DNA from: Cupriavidus basilensis
Lineage (GTDB): Bacteria; Pseudomonadota; Gammaproteobacteria; Burkholderiales; Burkholderiaceae
NCBI RefSeq assembly: GCF_000832305.1
Contig: NZ_CP010537.1
Coordinates: 3,834,768 to 3,898,767 of the forward strand
DNA: 64,000 nucleotides
Direction: 5' to 3'
The notes below the pieces were generated by a model. That model searched no databases. It was not told where the DNA came from and saw only the letters and a program-made list of their open reading frames with translations. This document shows, piece after piece, positions 21,301 to 30,601 of this stretch; position 1 is the first letter of the stretch; every line of letters starts with the position of its first letter. Made by a program: the position numbers and the translations under genes.

Positions 21301-23562
21301 TCACCGGGTGGAAGCGCCAGGTTCTGGACGGCGCAACAATTGGCGCATCTCGCGCCCGAGGTGGAACATCACGTTATGGAAGCCAAGCAGGCCAATGCGC
21401 AGGATCTGGCCGGCGGCCAGCCCCGGGGCATCCGGCCGCTTGCGGCCCCACGAATCGATCCACGCGTCGGCTCGCGCAAAGGTGCACTGCACGAAAGCCA
21501 TCTCCTCGCGCGGGCTCATTTCCGCCAGCTCCAGGCCGGTGTGCGTGTCGCCCTGGAACACCACCTTGGCGGGGAACATGTGCTCGTCGTTCTGCAGGTA
21601 AAGCGAGATCTGCACCTGCTCGCCCACAGCTGCCTTCATACCCGGCGGCAGCCGCATGCCGATGCCGCCCTCGGCGAAATCGATGGTCTCGCACACCAGC
21701 GTGCGGCCATCGGGAAAGTGCAGGGTGGCAGGCAGTTTCATCGCCACGCGGTGCGCCACGCGGATCTGGCGCGTCTCGCTGGCGACCGCAATGGAGGCGC
21801 CGAGGATGATCAGGTTGTAGAACGTCCAGATCAGGTTGAGCACCACGGTGGTGGCCTCGAACTGGTTCCACAGGAACAGCCGCAGGAAGCCCACCACCAC
21901 GCCCAGCACGTTGAACAGCAGCAGCACCAGGTAAGGCCGCGAGATTACCCAGTCGAAGTAGGCTTCCTCGATCACGCCGCCCTTGGGCGTCACGTTGAAC
22001 TTGCCGGCCGCAGGGTTGACGAACGCCACCAGCACGGGCCGCATGATGTACCACGCAAGCACGGATTCGTACACCTCGTTCCAGAACGAATGGCGGAACT
22101 TGCCCTGTATGCGCGAGTTGGTCATGTTCGCGTGCAGCAGGTGCGGCAGCGCGAAGGTGGCGATGGTCAGCGCCGAGGCCTGGATCACGTGGGCGCCGAA
22201 CAGCAGGTAGGCCAGCGGCGCCGTCAGGAACACCAGCCGCGGCAAGCCGTAGAAGAAGTGCAGCATGGCATTGAGGTAGCACAGCCGCTGCGGGATCGAC
22301 AGGCCCGGCCCGAACAGCGGGTTGTCCACCCGGCAGATCTGCGCCATGCCCCGGGCCCAGCGAATGCGCTGCCCGACGTGGCCGGAGAGGCTTTCCGTGG
22401 CCAGCCCCGCAGCCTGGGGGATCGCCAGGTAGGCGGTGCCGTAGCCCTTGCGGTGCAGCTTGAGCGCGGTGTGTGCGTCCTCGGTCACGGTTTCCACCGC
22501 AATGCCGCCCACTTCCAGCAACGGCGCCCGGCGGATCACGGCGCACGAACCGCAGAAGAAGGTAGCGTCCCACAGGTCGTTGCCGTCCTGCACCAGGCCG
22601 TAGAACAATTCGCCCTCGTTGGGGACCTCCTGGAATGTGCGCAGGTTCTTCTCGAACGGATCGGGCGAGAAGAAATAGTGCGGCGTCTGCAGCATGGCCA
22701 GCTTGGGGTCCTTGAGGAACCAGCCCATGCTGATTTGCAGGAAGGAGCGCGTGGGAATGTGGTCGCAATCGAAAATCGCCACATACTCGCCGTGCGTGCC
22801 CTTGAGCGCTTCGTTGATGTTGCCTGCCTTGGCGTGGCGATTGTGGTTACGCGTCACATGGGTAACGCCAACCTTCTCGCAAAACTCGCGGAATTCCTCG
22901 CGCCGGCCGTCATCCAGCACGTAGACGTTGATCTTGTCGCGCGGCCAGTCCAGCGACATCGCCGCGAATACCGTCGGCTTGACCACCGACAGCGGCTCGT
23001 TGTAGGTCGGGATGAAGATATCCACGGTCGGCCAGCTGGCAATGTCCGCGGGCATGGCCACCGGACGGCGCTTGAGCGGCCACGCGGTCTGGAAGTAGCC
23101 CAGCATCAGCACCACGAACGCGTAGATCTCTGCCAGCACCAGGCCAATGCCAAAAGCGGAGTCGAACCAGCCGCCCAGCCCCACCGTTTCCGTCAGGCGC
23201 CAGTACATATAACGGCTGGACGCCGCGATCGACAGGATCACCATCATCAGCGTGGCGAGGTGGCCCTTGACCCGGTTCAGCCAGACCGCCAGCCCGAAGC
23301 ACACCGCGGCAAACCCGACCTGCTGCCAGAAATCCAGCGGCACCGTGATGACCAGCGCAAACATGAACAACCCGGCCAGCAAGGCCAGCAACCGCGCCAC
23401 GGCGCTATCCCAAAAGGGAAGCGCGACGAAGGTGTTGCCGAATCGCTGCAATGCGGCCGACAGCGCGTTGGGCTTGTCGTTGACCTTGCTTTTGACTTTG
23501 TCCTTGCCCTTGGCCCGTGCGCCCTTGGGCGCCGCGGCGGCTTTTGCCTTGGCTGGCTTCAC
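21301..23562 (-). CDS. bcsA: Cellulose synthase catalytic subunit BcsA
   Basis: 753 residues, GTG start overlapping the bcsQ stop (GTGA). A Lys/Ala-rich N-terminus precedes membrane helices. The GT2 domain carries VLDDG, the DxD motif FDCDH, TED and QRIRW, all needed for UDP-glucose use and translocation. A C-terminal PilZ domain (RQIRVAHR, then DFAEGGIG) should bind c-di-GMP and open the active site; the second motif has Ala where Ser is usual. The two c-di-GMP enzymes encoded a few kb away are plausible, unproven partners. Confidence 0.96.
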   Translation of the reverse strand: MKPAKAKAAAAPKGARAKGKDKVKSKVNDKPNALSAALQRFGNTFVALPFWDSAVARLLALLAGLFMFALVITVPLDFWQQVGFAAVCFGLAVWLNRVKGHLATLMMVILSIAASSRYMYWRLTETVGLGGWFDSAFGIGLVLAEIYAFVVLMLGYFQTAWPLKRRPVAMPADIASWPTVDIFIPTYNEPLSVVKPTVFAAMSLDWPRDKINVYVLDDGRREEFREFCEKVGVTHVTRNHNRHAKAGNINEALKGTHGEYVAIFDCDHIPTRSFLQISMGWFLKDPKLAMLQTPHYFFSPDPFEKNLRTFQEVPNEGELFYGLVQDGNDLWDATFFCGSCAVIRRAPLLEVGGIAVETVTEDAHTALKLHRKGYGTAYLAIPQAAGLATESLSGHVGQRIRWARGMAQICRVDNPLFGPGLSIPQRLCYLNAMLHFFYGLPRLVFLTAPLAYLLFGAHVIQASALTIATFALPHLLHANMTNSRIQGKFRHSFWNEVYESVLAWYIMRPVLVAFVNPAAGKFNVTPKGGVIEEAYFDWVISRPYLVLLLFNVLGVVVGFLRLFLWNQFEATTVVLNLIWTFYNLIILGASIAVASETRQIRVAHRVAMKLPATLHFPDGRTLVCETIDFAEGGIGMRLPPGMKAAVGEQVQISLYLQNDEHMFPAKVVFQGDTHTGLELAEMSPREEMAFVQCTFARADAWIDSWGRKRPDAPGLAAGQILRIGLLGFHNVMFHLGREMRQLLRRPEPGASTR

Positions 23563-24332
23563 GCGGCCTCTCCGTAAGCGGCCAGGGCCTGGCGCACCCA
23601 TGCAGCGCAGCGCTGCAGGTCGTGCGTGGCCTGGCTGTGAGGGTTGTACTCGAGCACGCTGCGGTCGTAGGCCAGCGCCTCCGCCACCGCCTGGTCCTGG
23701 TGGATCACGCCCAGCACACGCTCGCCGAGCTGGGCGCGCAGCACCTGCACCACATCTTTGCCAAGCTGACGGCTCACGTCGACCTGGTTGATCACCAGCA
23801 TATGGCCCAGGTAATCGGGCCGGCCCTCGCAATAGGTGCGGATCAGGTCTTCCATCAGGGGCATGGTGGCGTAGGACGCGGCATCCGGCAGCGACACCAT
23901 CAGGCACAGCTGCGCACATGACAGTGCCTGGCGCATGTATGGCGACGGGCCCGGCGGCGTATCAATCACAACGACATCGTCGCGGCCCAGGCCAAGTCCG
24001 GCAAGCTGGGCGCGCAGCCATCCCGGATGGGTGGAGAGGTGCGCTTCAAACGCGGAGCGGTCGGTCTCGTTGAGTGAGCCGAACGGCATGACCAGCACGC
24101 GGGAGCGGCCCTTGTACATGCTCTGCTGCCACGCTTCTGCGGCCAGCGTGGCGCGCGCATGCCCGGCAACTTCCTGCGGCGGCATGCCGAAATGCAGGCG
24201 CAGCGCATTCTGCGGATCCAGGTCCACGGCGAGTACGTTCTCGCCGGCAACCGCCAGCGCTTCGGCCAGGTTGGCCGACAGCGTGGTCTTGCCCACGCCG
24301 CCTTTGGCCGAGACAACAGCAATGATCTTCAC
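23559..24332 (-). CDS. bcsQ: Cellulose synthesis ParA-like ATPase BcsQ
   Basis: 257 residues, MinD/ParA fold. It has the deviant Walker A motif KGGVGKTT, a switch region VDLDPQNALRLH and VVVIDTPPGPSP. BcsQ belongs to the inner-membrane Bcs complex and is linked to polar placement and assembly of the synthase in enterobacteria. It overlaps its neighbours by four bases on each side, so bcsP, bcsQ and bcsA are translationally coupled. Confidence 0.93.
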   Translation of the reverse strand: MKIIAVVSAKGGVGKTTLSANLAEALAVAGENVLAVDLDPQNALRLHFGMPPQEVAGHARATLAAEAWQQSMYKGRSRVLVMPFGSLNETDRSAFEAHLSTHPGWLRAQLAGLGLGRDDVVVIDTPPGPSPYMRQALSCAQLCLMVSLPDAASYATMPLMEDLIRTYCEGRPDYLGHMLVINQVDVSRQLGKDVVQVLRAQLGERVLGVIHQDQAVAEALAYDRSVLEYNPHSQATHDLQRCAAWVRQALAAYGEAA

Positions 24333-25006
24333 GAGCGATTCAGCCGATCTAGAAAGGAGCGGCGCGCGGGTGCGCGCTCGCTGGTGGTGGCGGGCTCCTG
24401 GCGGCCTTCTAGGCGGGCGAACACCTTGGATAATTCGGTGTCGGCGGGGCGGGCCGGCTCAGCCGGCGGCGCGGCCGCGGGAGCCGCCGGGGACCAAATG
24501 CTGGCCGGCTGGGGCGCGGGGACAACCGCCGGGTTCGCTACGGCTGCCGATGGAGGCGACGCAGCGGCAACTTCCGGCGCTGAAAGCGGCATCGGGGCCG
24601 ACATCACCGGCGCCATGCCTTGCGGCGTGCGAAAACGCGGCATCATCGCCGAGGCGGGCACGCCCGTTGCCGCCAAAGCAGCCGGGGGGGCAACCTGAGC
24701 GGGCACAGCCTCGGCGGCGTGAGCCGGCTCCGCGGCAGGCGCAAGCTCGCCTGCCGGCAGGGCCGCGCGCCACAATGGCGCGGGCGGCGCGGCCTGTGCC
24801 GCTGCCGCACCGGCAGCCTCATGCGCATGCGGCGCGGCGGGCTGCACGGGAGGCACTACGGCGGCGCGGTCGACCCGCACGGACGTCAGCAGCGGCCAGC
24901 GCTCGCGCGCCTGCATCGCCGCGTCTTCGCGCACGATCTCTTTGTATGACTCGGCCTTGCCGCCGAAACGATGGAACAGCTTGGACAAATCGTCGGATTG
25001 ACTCAT
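24329..25006 (-). CDS. bcsP: Cellulose synthesis protein BcsP (BcsR-like head, Pro/Ala-rich tail)
   Basis: 225 residues. The first 50 carry the pattern DDLSKLFHRFGGKAESYKEI and RERWPLLTSV, which I recognise from BcsR/BcsP proteins encoded just before bcsQ. The rest is low-complexity Pro/Ala sequence ending in a short basic C-terminus (RRSFLDRLNRS). BcsR with BcsQ regulates assembly of the synthase complex; BcsP is thought to do the same in beta- and alphaproteobacterial operons. The start lies 63 bp after bcsD. Confidence 0.8.
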   Translation of the reverse strand: MSQSDDLSKLFHRFGGKAESYKEIVREDAAMQARERWPLLTSVRVDRAAVVPPVQPAAPHAHEAAGAAAAQAAPPAPLWRAALPAGELAPAAEPAHAAEAVPAQVAPPAALAATGVPASAMMPRFRTPQGMAPVMSAPMPLSAPEVAAASPPSAAVANPAVVPAPQPASIWSPAAPAAAPPAEPARPADTELSKVFARLEGRQEPATTSERAPARRSFLDRLNRS

Positions 25007-25069
25007 GGGATCTCACTCACGCAAGGCTGTGCGCCAGCGCCAGAACTGCCGCAAACCGCTAGCGGCTCT

Positions 25070-25525
25070 TCAACGCCCGAACCGGAATTCCACGCATCCG
25101 GTGGCATCGATCGGTGTACTTTGGCTGACCCGCAGGGCCTCGGACGAGCCGAGCATGCGGAACCAGTGCTGGTACGCCCCCTCCAGGAATGCCGGCGACC
25201 AGGTGTCGGCTCCGTCTCCCAGCGCCGCGTTCAGCGGCGCGCAGAAATGCCGGACCACCAGAGCCCCCCCCACATCCTCGATGCTGGTCCAGCCCCAGTC
25301 CACATCCAGCCAGATCTGCGCGACGGCGCGCTCCAGCTCGGCAAGCGTCGCGCAGGCGCCAGGATCAAAACGCTTGGCAAATCGCGCACCAACACGCCAC
25401 ATCACGGCGCGCAGGCCAGCCACGTCCATGGTCTCGGATAGTTCTTCGGCGAGCGCCGACAGTACATCACGCCATTGCGACGAGCAATGCCGCTCAGTGA
25501 GATATTGCAGAATTGCTTGATTCAC
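25070..25525 (-). CDS. bcsD: Cellulose synthase subunit BcsD
   Basis: 151 residues, a length typical of BcsD. Pattern LDVDWGWTSIEDVGGALVVRH and the C-terminal GCVEFRFGR fit this cytoplasmic ring-forming subunit, which helps pack glucan chains into ordered fibrils. The start is GTG with AGGA upstream. It is the first gene of the leftward operon. Presence of BcsD together with BcsP and absence of bcsE/F/G fits a type I-like cellulose operon. Confidence 0.82.
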   Translation of the reverse strand: MNQAILQYLTERHCSSQWRDVLSALAEELSETMDVAGLRAVMWRVGARFAKRFDPGACATLAELERAVAQIWLDVDWGWTSIEDVGGALVVRHFCAPLNAALGDGADTWSPAFLEGAYQHWFRMLGSSEALRVSQSTPIDATGCVEFRFGR

Positions 25526-25985
25526 CCCGAGATCCTGTTTTAATGGCTTACTGTCAATATTCTTCTTATTGTTGGAGCGTCATTTTCTTACCAACCCTGC
25601 GATCTGGGCAAATGCTTTGCGAGCAACAATGGTTATGTTCCATCCTCGCAACATCCACAACGGCGGCCGCCGTGCCCCGATCCGGGCGATTTCCCGCGCG
25701 GGCAGGCGCCACGGCCTTTTGCGGTCGACCCAAGCCTGACAGTTTCCACGTCATAGGGAAACCCACCCCCTTCCGAAGCGGGGAACACTTTACGTTGCCA
25801 GTTTAATGTCTCTACATTAGCGCAGTAAGGTACTGCTGCCGGTCCGCAAAGACTGCCCACGATGCCATTCTGGCGCGATAAGTCGCAGACCAGTGCATGT
25901 AATTTCTCCATGTGGGGAAATAGCGCGGGTTTTGGGCGAGAAACGATAGGACCGGACCCGTGGCAGTCAAGCAAGCGACTGCGGA
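25526..25985. other. 460-bp upstream region of the cellulose operon
   Basis: No gene seen. This should hold the leftward operon promoter. TTGACA occurs on the minus strand at 25550-25555, without a good -10 at the right distance. TAATGT (25804-25809) and ACATTA (25814-25819) are perfect inverted arms around CTCT, a possible regulator site. Confidence 0.4.
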
Positions 25986-26406
25986 CTAGTCCGGCATGAC
26001 TTGCGCGCCGGAGCGGGCCGCGGCGACGAACGCATCGATCAGGCGCGCCCCGCGCCGTTCGCGAAAAAAATAAAGATACTCACTCATTTCCTCGCTACTA
26101 TCCTCAAAATCCCGCATTTTCAGCTGTGGATGGCTCGACACCTCGTGGCGGGCAATGACGGATACACCGGGTCCGCGAATGACCACCTCGCGCATCAGCG
26201 GCCGGCAACCGGCCAGCGCGGCTATCGGCACCCGACGGGGCCAGCCGCCGCCCGCCGCGATGGAACCGCTCGACGCCGCAGGCCTCCTCCAGCGCGCGGA
26301 TCTGGGCGGTGATGGTCGGCAGCGACAGGCCGAGCCGCTTGGCTGCCTGGGTCACGCTGCCGATGCGGGCGACCATGAAGAAGGATTTGAGCTGGGCAAT
26401 GGGCAT
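25986..26406 (-). pseudogene. LysR-type regulator relic with central deletion and frameshift
   Basis: From 26406 leftwards the frame encodes an intact LysR helix-turn-helix (MPIAQLKSFFMVARIGSVTQ, then FHRGGRRLAPSG). Near 26230 homology jumps, in another frame, to the end of the effector domain (PLMREVVIRGPGVSVIARHE, then RRGARLIDAFVAAARS). About 150 central residues of a normal 300-residue protein are missing. The head resembles LysR regulators tied to aminoethylphosphonate genes, but this is only an impression. It is divergent from fumC. Confidence 0.8.
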
Positions 26407-26519
26407 GCTGCAGACGCGTGGTGATAGCGCGGGTGAATCGGGCGCCGTTGCAGCCGGGGGCGTATTCTAAGGCCCGGGGATCTGTTGCCACGCCGCCTTC
26501 GGCCGAACAGGAGAATGCC

Positions 26520-27926
26520 ATGCCCGAGCGCAAGCAGGACGCCACCCGGATCGAGACCGACAGCCTGGGCGACATACCGGTGCCTGCCCGGCACCTGTGG
26601 GGCGCGCAGACCGAGCGTTCGCGCCAGAACTTCCGTATCGGCTGCGAGACGATGCCGCCCGCGCTGATCGAAGCATTCGCCATCCTCAAGCTCTGCGCAG
26701 CGCGTGCAAATCGAGCGCTGCACGTGCTCAAGCCGGAACTGGCCCACGCCATCGAGGCGGCGGCGCAGGAGATCATCGCCGGCAAGTGGCCGGGAGAGTT
26801 TCCGCTCTCGGTCTGGCAGACCGGCTCCGGCACGCAGACCAACATGAACCTGAACGAGGTCATTGCCAACCGTGCGATCCAGCTGCTAGGCGGCGAGCCG
26901 GGCGCGAAGCAGCCGGTGCACCCCAACGATCACGTCAACGCCAGCCAGTCTTCAAACGACAGCTTTCCCACGGCGATGCATATCGCCGCCACCCGGGCGA
27001 TCCAGCTGCAACTGCTGCCCGCGCTGGAGCGCTTGCAGCAGGCGCTCGGGCGCAAGGTGGACGCGTTTGGCGACATCGTCAAGGTGGGCCGCACGCACTT
27101 GCAGGACGCCGTGCCGCTGACGCTCGGCCAGGAGTTCTCCGGCTACGAAGCCCAGGTAGGCGATGCCCAGTCGCGCCTGCGCCAGGCCATGCTGCGCGCC
27201 ATGCCGGTGCCGCAGGGCGGCACCGCAGTGGGCACCGGGCTGAATGCACCGCATGGTTTTGCCGCGGCCTTTGCGCGCGCGCTGTCGGACTACACGGGCC
27301 TGCCGTTCGAGCCCGCGCCGAACCGCTATGCGCTGCAAGCCTCGCACGATGCGCTGGCCGACCTGTCGGGCGCGCTCAACACCACGGCATCGTCCTTCCT
27401 GAAAATCGCGCGCGATTTCATGCTGCTCGGCTCCGGCCCGCGCGCGGGCTTTGCCGAACTGATCCTGCCGGCCAACGAACCCGGCTCTTCGATCATGCCG
27501 GGCAAGGTCAATCCCACCCAGGCCGAGGCGCTGGCCATGGTGTGCTGCCGGGTGATCGGCAACCACACCACCGTCACGCTGGCCAATGGCCTCGGCACGC
27601 TCGAGCTCAACGCGTACAAGCCCGTGATCATCTACAGCCTGCTGCAATCGGTCACGCTGCTTGCCGATGCCGCTGCGAGCTTTGCCGAACGCATGGTGCA
27701 GGGGGTACAGGCGGATCGCGAGCGCATCGCCGAGATGCTCGGGCGCTCGCTGATGCCCGTGACCGCGCTCAACCCGCACCTCGGCTACGACCGCGCCGCC
27801 GAAATCGCCAGGCTGGCGCTCACGCGCGGCCTGCCGCTGCGCGAGGCTGCGCTCGCTTCGGGACATGTCACGGCGGCCCAGTTCGATGCATGGGTCGACC
27901 TGAAGGACATGACCAGGGAAATATGA
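26520..27926 (+). CDS. fumC: Class II fumarate hydratase
   Basis: 468 residues, the length of FumC. ATG 26520 has AGGAG at the right distance. Family signatures: TGSGTQTNMNLNEV, SQSSNDSFPTAMH, the active-site loop GSSIMPGKVNPTQ, and KVGRTHLQDAVPLTLGQEF. It is the oxygen-stable, iron-free homotetramer that interconverts fumarate and malate in the TCA cycle. The divergent LysR relic upstream may once have regulated it, or may simply have decayed there. Confidence 0.96.
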   Translation: MPERKQDATRIETDSLGDIPVPARHLWGAQTERSRQNFRIGCETMPPALIEAFAILKLCAARANRALHVLKPELAHAIEAAAQEIIAGKWPGEFPLSVWQTGSGTQTNMNLNEVIANRAIQLLGGEPGAKQPVHPNDHVNASQSSNDSFPTAMHIAATRAIQLQLLPALERLQQALGRKVDAFGDIVKVGRTHLQDAVPLTLGQEFSGYEAQVGDAQSRLRQAMLRAMPVPQGGTAVGTGLNAPHGFAAAFARALSDYTGLPFEPAPNRYALQASHDALADLSGALNTTASSFLKIARDFMLLGSGPRAGFAELILPANEPGSSIMPGKVNPTQAEALAMVCCRVIGNHTTVTLANGLGTLELNAYKPVIIYSLLQSVTLLADAAASFAERMVQGVQADRERIAEMLGRSLMPVTALNPHLGYDRAAEIARLALTRGLPLREAALASGHVTAAQFDAWVDLKDMTREI

Positions 27927-28072
27927 GGCCGCCAATCAGGCTCGCGATATGAGGCCGCCGCTTAGCGCTGGCCCTTCTCGCACACGGCGCATAGGGTTCG
28001 GCGAACGCCGGTTTGCTATCAGTGGCCGCCTGACAAGGTGCATGGGCCGGCCTTTGTTGCCGAAAAGCAAAA

Positions 28073-28090
28073 GCGTACCCGTTTCTGCGT
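28073..28090 (-). repeat. 18-bp dispersed repeat, copy 2
   Basis: Exact GCGTACCCGTTTCTGCGT on the plus strand, in the fumC to DUF5329 gap. Copy 3 lies 567 bp away in the same orientation, so the two copies bracket the DUF5329 gene. Confidence 0.95.
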
Positions 28091-28132
28091 GCCTTCAAAC
28101 CCCACCTGCAACGGCAAGAAAGAGGCTCGCGC

Positions 28133-28519
28133 CTACTTGCCCGCGGCCTTCTGCCGATAGCGCGCCAGTTCGGCGCCTAGCCACGGAGCGCTCTCCACCG
28201 GCTGGGCCTGGCCGCACTTGACCAGGTAAGGCTTGCCGCTGACGCTGCTCTTGCTCGCGCCCAGTTCGATAAAGCGCTCGCTGGTGCCAATGACGCCCTT
28301 GTCGGCCAGGTAGTCGTATTTCTTCTTGAGGTGGGCAGCCGCATCTGGCGCTGAAAACCAGCTGCCATTGCGGTTGAACTGGCAATTCGAGCCGGCCAGG
28401 TAGGCAAAGAGATGGGTGACCTCGGCCTGCGTGGCGGGCGGCGGCGCCGCTGCGGCGGGGGCCATGGGGACTGCCAGCACGGTGGCCAGGAGCAGGGCGG
28501 ACAGGAAGGCAGGCTTCAT
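28133..28519 (-). CDS. DUF5329-family secreted protein
   Basis: 128 residues from ATG 28519, which opens a clean signal peptide ending at AAAAPPP; an earlier in-frame Met at 28579 would add 20 non-signal residues. The mature part has the family pattern CQFNRNGSWFSAPDAAAHLK, KYDYLADKG and SGKPYLVKCG with two Cys that could form a disulfide. The function of the family is not known. It is flanked on both sides by the 18-bp repeat. Confidence 0.75.
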   Translation of the reverse strand: MKPAFLSALLLATVLAVPMAPAAAAPPPATQAEVTHLFAYLAGSNCQFNRNGSWFSAPDAAAHLKKKYDYLADKGVIGTSERFIELGASKSSVSGKPYLVKCGQAQPVESAPWLGAELARYRQKAAGK

Positions 28520-28639
28520 TTTCACGGAGTCGATCAGTCGCATCCGCTGCATTAGAGCGGCATTCCCGCTCCGGTTCAAGGCTTGACGAATGGCCAGAGC
28601 GCCCGCCGCGCGGGCGGAACCAACTGCCCGCGCGGCAAA

Positions 28640-28657
28640 GCGTACCCGTTTCTGCGT
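28640..28657 (-). repeat. 18-bp dispersed repeat, copy 3
   Basis: Exact GCGTACCCGTTTCTGCGT, between DUF5329 and the SDR gene. Bases to its left (CGCGGCAAA) match those beside copy 6. Confidence 0.95.
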
Positions 28658-28671
28658 AACAATCCGGAGCG

Positions 28672-29394
28672 TCAGCCGATCGCGCCACCGCCATCGAGCA
28701 GCACCGTAGAACCCGTGGCAAAGCCAGTCCCGGCCAGGTAAAGGATGGCCTGCGCCACGTCTTCAGGCTGGCCAATGCGCTGCGCCGGGAGCCGCGCGGC
28801 CACGTTTTCGAACATGGCCGTGCGCGCGGCGCCATCGAGCTTGTCCCACAGCGGTGTGGCGATCAGACCCGGGGAGACGGTATTGACGCGCACCGGCGAC
28901 AGTTCCAGCGCCAGGCCGCGGCTAAGCGCGTCCAGCGCGGCATTGATGGCGCCCTGCAGCACCGATGCCTTGCTCGGCCGCACGCCCAGGAAGCCCGAAA
29001 CCAGCGTCAGCGAGCCATGCGCGCGGATCGGCACCAGGCGCGCCACGCGATAGGCGCCCCAGAACTTGCTGTTCATCGCGGCGTAGGCATCGGCCAACGG
29101 CAACTGGCGCACCGGGCCGGTGGGCGTCTGCGCGGCGGAGATCACAACGTGGTCCCACGGGGTGGCGCCGTCCATGAACTGCGCCACGCTGGCGTCGTCG
29201 GTGATATCGACCGTGGCGCCGCCGACCGTGCCGGCGCTGGCCAGCGTGCGTACAGCGGCATCGACTTTTTCCTGCGAGCGTGAGGCAATCGTGACGCTGG
29301 CGCCGCGCTCGGCAAAGGCAGCCGCGGTGGCCAGGCCGATGCCTGAGCTGCCGCCAACCACCAGCACCCTGGCGTTCTTGAAATCGGGAAACAT
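28672..29394 (-). CDS. SDR-fold protein lacking the catalytic tyrosine
   Basis: 240 residues; ATG 29394 has AAGGAG eight bases upstream. The Rossmann motif VVGGSSGIGLATAAA, a short-chain-dehydrogenase core and the C-terminal LDGGGAIG are clear. The usual YxxxK active site is replaced: LTLVSGFLGVRPSKASV keeps Ser and Lys but has Val where Tyr should be. It may bind NAD(P) without normal dehydrogenase chemistry. A TetR/LysR regulator partner is not seen. The stop lies 15 bp from repeat copy 3. Confidence 0.85.
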   Translation of the reverse strand: MFPDFKNARVLVVGGSSGIGLATAAAFAERGASVTIASRSQEKVDAAVRTLASAGTVGGATVDITDDASVAQFMDGATPWDHVVISAAQTPTGPVRQLPLADAYAAMNSKFWGAYRVARLVPIRAHGSLTLVSGFLGVRPSKASVLQGAINAALDALSRGLALELSPVRVNTVSPGLIATPLWDKLDGAARTAMFENVAARLPAQRIGQPEDVAQAILYLAGTGFATGSTVLLDGGGAIG

Positions 29395-29645
29395 GGCAAG
29401 ACTCCTTGAATTTCCTTCAATGGCCAATCCATGCGGCAGGAAGGAAGGCCGCATGCTTGCCAGCCATTATGGTCACGGCGCGCCGGCGGATCATCCACCC
29501 AGGATTGGAAGCACTCTTGGCAGGCATTTGATAATCGAGGGCGCGCCGCCGCTACAATGCTGCGGTGCAGCTTAGGCCCCGTCCCGGGTCCGCTCACCCT
29601 CCTCCCAGCGGTCGCCAACCGCCCCGAAACAACCTCCTGCCCATC

Positions 29646-30581
29646 ATGAAGCCGCTCCTGCTCGTCCTCAGCCACGTCAGCGCCCAGCATCTGTCCTGGA
29701 TTGCCGAACAATACGAGGTGCGCTACGCGCCCGACAGCGCGGCCCGCGCCACGCAGGTCCGGGAGGCCGGCGCCCGCGTGCGCGCGGTGCTGACGATCGG
29801 CTCGGTCGGCCTTACCGCCGCGGAGATCGACGCCATGCCCGCGCTGGGGCTGGTGTGCGCGCTGGGCGCGGGGTACGAGAACATTGCCGTGGCCCACGCC
29901 CGCGCGCGCGGCATCGTCGTGGCCAATGGCGCCGGCACCAACGACAGCTGCGTGGCGGACCACGCCATGGCGCTGCTGCTAGCCACCGTGCGCGCCATCC
30001 CCGCGCTGGACCAGGCCACGCGCGCCGGCAAGTGGCGCACCGCGCTGGCGCTGCAGCCCAATGTGTCGGGCAAGCGCATGGGGATTCTCGGCCTCGGCAC
30101 CATCGGCCGGCGTATTGCGCAGCGCGGCCTGGGCTTCGACCTGGAGGTGGGCTATCACAACCGGGCCCCGCGCGCCGACGCGCCGTATCGCTATTTCGAC
30201 AGCCTCGGCGCGCTGGCCGAATGGGCCGACTACCTGATCATCGCCACGCCCGGCGGCGCGGGCACCCGCCACCTGGTCGACGCCAAGGTGCTGGCCCAGC
30301 TGGGCCCTGGCGGTTTCGTGGTCAATATCGCGCGCGGCAGCGTGCTCGACACCGCGGCGCTGGCCGATGCCCTGCGCGCCGGCAAGCTCGGCGGCGCCGG
30401 CCTTGACGTATACGAGACCGAGCCCGAGCCGCCCGCCGCGCTGTTCGACTGCCCCAATGTGGTTCTGACCCCGCACGTGGCAGGCTGGTCGCCGGAAGCC
30501 ATCGACGCTTCGGTGCGGCAGTTCCAGGAAAACAGCCGGCTGCATTTTGCCGGCAAGCCTGTGCTCACACCGATAGGCTGA
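29646..30581 (+). CDS. D-2-hydroxyacid dehydrogenase (glyoxylate/hydroxypyruvate reductase-like)
   Basis: 311 residues from ATG 29646. NAD(P)-binding motif GILGLGTIGRRIAQ and the catalytic triad Arg (NIARGSVLD), Glu (YETEPEPP) and His (TPHVAG) are all present. Family enzymes reduce 2-keto acids such as glyoxylate, hydroxypyruvate or 2-ketogluconate; the last would fit the adjacent glucose genes but cannot be decided. It is monocistronic and convergent with the sensor kinase gene 20 bp away. Confidence 0.88.
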   Translation: MKPLLLVLSHVSAQHLSWIAEQYEVRYAPDSAARATQVREAGARVRAVLTIGSVGLTAAEIDAMPALGLVCALGAGYENIAVAHARARGIVVANGAGTNDSCVADHAMALLLATVRAIPALDQATRAGKWRTALALQPNVSGKRMGILGLGTIGRRIAQRGLGFDLEVGYHNRAPRADAPYRYFDSLGALAEWADYLIIATPGGAGTRHLVDAKVLAQLGPGGFVVNIARGSVLDTAALADALRAGKLGGAGLDVYETEPEPPAALFDCPNVVLTPHVAGWSPEAIDASVRQFQENSRLHFAGKPVLTPIG

Positions 30582-30601
30582 CGAGAGGCGCCGCCGCGCG
30601 C

